Source: an uncultured Dokdonia sp.
GTDB taxonomy: Bacteria; Bacteroidota; Bacteroidia; Flavobacteriales; Flavobacteriaceae
Assembly: GCA_947503305.1 (NCBI GenBank)
Contig: CANNDF010000003.1
Span: 496,001-560,000 of the forward strand
Direction: 5' to 3'
Length of the DNA: 64,000 bases
In this document: positions 61,997 through 64,000 of the stretch, in pieces
Layout of the letters: each line of letters begins with the position of its first letter
Position numbering within the stretch: position 1 is the stretch's first letter
The notes under the pieces: model-generated
Seen by the model: the letters and a program-made list of their open reading frames with translations, nothing else
Told to the model about the DNA's origin: nothing
The model's database searches: none
Position numbers and translations under genes: made by a program

Positions 61997-63331
61997 ATGT
62001 TACTATTTATAGGAATTTCAATTATTGTTATAGGCATTTTAAGCCTTGTTTTAAAACCTTTCTTACCTTCTATTAAACTATTGAACTGGTTTAATCCCAA
62101 AAAAAGTATACAAATCATTGCAGTAGGAATATTCATGAGTATTTTCTCAGGAGTGTTCTTTTATGCAGAACCAGGTACAGCCTATGCTGTACAATATCCT
62201 TGGGGAGGGCAAAAAGCAGTTTTCAGACAAGGTATTAACACAAAGATGTGGGGACGTCTTATTCCAATTCAATTTGAATTACCTATTAAATATGTAATTC
62301 CAAACGCTGATGGGAAGTTAGGAGAACAGAGCAAATATGCTTATGTTCAAAAATCTAATGAATGGGAATTTAATGATGCTGTAAAAGGAAAAATTGCAAC
62401 TTCAGTTGTATTGAGTATTCGTATTTCAGACGAAGAGCAATTCCTTTCTGTAGCAGATCGTAATAAAACAGAAAGAAATCTTGTATACTCTCGTATTGTT
62501 CCTAATATAGATCAAGCCATAAAAAACACATGTAAGCTCATGGCAGCACAAGATTATATCTCTGGGCAAGCAGCAGATTTTGATCGTTATTTTCAAGATC
62601 AATTAGAAAATGGTATGTATGTTCTCGAAGAATTTATTTTAGAGGAAAATCCAGAAATAATCGGAGACAGTACGACCATACGTAAAGTTGTAAATCGTAG
62701 AGGAAAGCAAAAACGATTCCGTATAAAAGTACGTGATGGAGAACCTATTCGTGTCAATGGTAACTCTTTAAAATCATATGGTCTTACTGTAATTCAAGCA
62801 GTTGTCAATGAAATAGACTGGGAAGATACTTTTGATAAACGGTTACAATTACAAAAAGAAGAAGTAGCACAAACACAATTAGAAAAACAACAGGCAGAAC
62901 GTGAGTTTTACAGAGCTCAGAAAGAAAAAGCAAAAGGAGAAGCAGAAAAGGCAAAAGAAAGAGCTCGTTTAGAAAAAGAGCAAATACAACAAACCATTAC
63001 TGCGGAAACCGAAGCAAAGGTCGCCGAGTTTAATCTAACAAAAGAAAAAAAGCAATTTGAAGTTGAGCAATTTAAAGCAAAAAGTAAAAAAGTGGCAGCA
63101 GATGCTCAGTATTATGAAAATGCAAAATTAGTAAGTGCTGGACTTACTCCGCAGGAACGCGCTGAGTGGGATTATAGAACATCGGTAGATGTAGCTAGAG
63201 AAATTAAATCTTTAAAACTACCCGAAATTTATATAGAAGGTACTCAAGATAAAAGCTCTGATAGCAATTTATTACAATCGCTAATAGGAGCAGATCTCGC
63301 TAAAAAAATGATGAATACTAAGAAAAACTAA
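61997..63331 (+). CDS. SPFH/band-7 (stomatin/prohibitin-like) membrane protein
   Basis: Start ATG 61997 (MLLFIGISIIVIGILSLVL); a TTG two codons earlier is possible. 444 residues. Two N-terminal membrane helices (about 1-20 and 38-58), a band-7 domain (about 65-280: GTAYAVQYPWGGQKAVFRQG, NVVLSIRI-type strand, YGLTVIQAVVNEIDWEDTFD) and a long Glu/Lys/Ala-rich coiled coil (about 285-365; EKAKGEAEKAKERARLEKEQ). Such proteins form membrane rings that organise microdomains or regulate proteases. Partner genes such as NfeD are not adjacent. Confidence 0.9.
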   Translation: MLLFIGISIIVIGILSLVLKPFLPSIKLLNWFNPKKSIQIIAVGIFMSIFSGVFFYAEPGTAYAVQYPWGGQKAVFRQGINTKMWGRLIPIQFELPIKYVIPNADGKLGEQSKYAYVQKSNEWEFNDAVKGKIATSVVLSIRISDEEQFLSVADRNKTERNLVYSRIVPNIDQAIKNTCKLMAAQDYISGQAADFDRYFQDQLENGMYVLEEFILEENPEIIGDSTTIRKVVNRRGKQKRFRIKVRDGEPIRVNGNSLKSYGLTVIQAVVNEIDWEDTFDKRLQLQKEEVAQTQLEKQQAEREFYRAQKEKAKGEAEKAKERARLEKEQIQQTITAETEAKVAEFNLTKEKKQFEVEQFKAKSKKVAADAQYYENAKLVSAGLTPQERAEWDYRTSVDVAREIKSLKLPEIYIEGTQDKSSDSNLLQSLIGADLAKKMMNTKKN

Positions 63332-63395
63332 TCTATTGCGTTTTCTAGATTAGTTGATAACCTCTCAAGCTCTTGATCAGATTTGGGAGGTTTTT
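63326..63395 (+). terminator. Tandem hairpins ending the SPFH gene
   Basis: First stem 63326-63335 with 63346-63355 (10 bp, overlaps the stop codon), second stem 63359-63368 with 63383-63392 (10 bp, one wobble) followed by five T. The second is the Rho-independent terminator. Confidence 0.82.
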
Positions 63396-63405
63396 CATAT
63401 ACACT

Positions 63406-63801
63406 TTATAGATATGTTTTTAAAGCACCTGCAGTAATTGCTCCATGAGAATCTGCATATACAGCAGTACCATTTTTAATAACTAGTAATTGAGGACTCT
63501 GGTGTATTACTTGAAAACGATATCCTACTTCATCAGAAACATCTCTATATGCTTTTAAGTCTAAATAGTATAGATCCATTTGTGTAGGGTCAATATCATA
63601 TTGAGATTCAAACTGTCTAATTACCATACGACTGATCCCACAAGTGGTAGAATGTTTAAAAATAGCTACTGGCCTGGATTTTGAATCCTCAACAATAGCA
63701 TCTAGCTGCTCTAACGTTCTAAGTTGTTGCCATGGTAAAGGTGTACGTTCTTCCTTAGGGTGTTCATCCCCTCCATTAAAAAGTTTATTTAAAAATCCCA
63801 T
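63406..63801 (-). CDS. ytxJ: Bacillithiol-system protein YtxJ
   Basis: 131 residues, thioredoxin-like YtxJ family (DUF2847): RPVAIFKHSTTCGISRMVIR with Cys54 as the single redox Cys, YYLDLKAYRDVSDEVGYRFQ, VIHQSPQLLVIKNGTAVY and SHGAITAGALKTYL. Thought to be a monothiol bacilliredoxin-like protein that works with bacillithiol. An N-terminal stretch (about 1-22) is extra. Its own promoter candidate lies 17 bases upstream. Confidence 0.93.
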   Translation of the reverse strand: MGFLNKLFNGGDEHPKEERTPLPWQQLRTLEQLDAIVEDSKSRPVAIFKHSTTCGISRMVIRQFESQYDIDPTQMDLYYLDLKAYRDVSDEVGYRFQVIHQSPQLLVIKNGTAVYADSHGAITAGALKTYL

Positions 63802-63817
63802 ACTATTTATTTTAATG

Positions 63818-63825
63818 CAAAGATA
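63818..63825 (-). promoter_or_regulatory. Candidate -7 element for ytxJ
   Basis: TATCTTTG on the minus strand, exact TAnnTTTG match, 17 bases upstream of the start codon. Confidence 0.5.
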
Positions 63826-63983
63826 GTCGTTTGAAAAAGGAGATACTTACTCTAATAAACGACATAAACGAGAATGAAAACAGTATCCTGCTACAGCATC
63901 CTGAATTGACAAAAAGTCACTAAAAACAAAGGCTTTACAGACATTTTGTCTTGTAGTGTTGATTGGAATACGTTTTGACTTAT

Positions 63984-63997
63984 GCTTTCGCGAAAGC
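63984..63997. repeat. Dispersed palindrome, exact copy at window end
   Basis: GCTTTCGCGAAAGC in the 170 bases after ytxJ, where no other gene is seen before the window ends. Confidence 0.9.
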
Positions 63998-64000
63998 GGT

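Overview
The window is a 64 kb piece of chromosome from a low-GC marine-type member of the Flavobacteriaceae (Bacteroidota). The evidence is a giant secreted protein with a type IX secretion (T9SS) sorting domain, Bacteroidota-type promoters (TTG, 19-20 bp, TAnnTTTG), SusC/FecA-style TonB receptor architecture, many SxC lipoprotein boxes, and families typical of the group (DUF2851, DUF6495-like, DUF4856, YtxJ). A 14-bp perfect palindrome, GCTTTCGCGAAAGC, occurs ten times exactly and at least three more times with one change. I associate this repeat with Dokdonia-like flavobacteria, but the genus is not proven here. No tRNA, rRNA, CRISPR array, transposase or prophage block was found.

Layout: 1-5.7 kb is the 3' part of a giant T9SS adhesin-like protein. 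6-15 kb holds housekeeping genes (yidC, pyrG, guaB) around a secreted amidohydrolase, a serine-hydrolase/lipoprotein pair and an FKBP/NTF2 pair. 15.4-22.6 kb is an apparent metal or heme uptake locus: DUF4856 lipoprotein, imelysin-like lipoprotein, HTTM membrane protein and TonB receptor in one operon, plus a CxxCH heme-binding protein. Both transcription units carry the same promoter geometry and the same 19-bp Fur-type palindrome. 22.7-25.7 kb has an FRG-domain gene, a VOC protein, and a YciI/ECF42-type sigma factor pair. 25.7-39.6 kb is mainly housekeeping: FAD oxidoreductase, hisS, ABC permease, the rpsF-rpsR-rplI operon, a LytTR regulator, priA, a lone tail-collar protein, and the nadC-brkB-chalcone-isomerase-like operon, then rlmH.

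39.6-46.4 kb is more accessory. It has a macro-domain protein whose two halves appear in swapped order (apparent circular permutation), an unknown lipoprotein, a membrane protein/histidine kinase/LuxR regulator operon, and a GH19 lysozyme-like enzyme paired with a multi-pass membrane protein. 46.5-58 kb contains rdgB, a DEAD-box RNA helicase, a carboxypeptidase-regulatory-like protein, several small enzymes, trmH, a sirtuin lacking its usual zinc cysteines, a second heme-binding CxxCH protein, DUF2851, a cystathionine beta-synthase-like enzyme and a DUF1028 protein. 58-64 kb has a BlaI/M56 regulatory pair, a small lipoprotein, a region of very small ORFs, an SPFH/band-7 membrane protein with a structured leader, and ytxJ.

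The most interesting signals are the circularly permuted macro domain, the dispersed palindrome (which reads as AFAKA or LSRK inside conserved enzymes), the shared operator/promoter module at 22 kb, and the GH19/membrane-protein pair.
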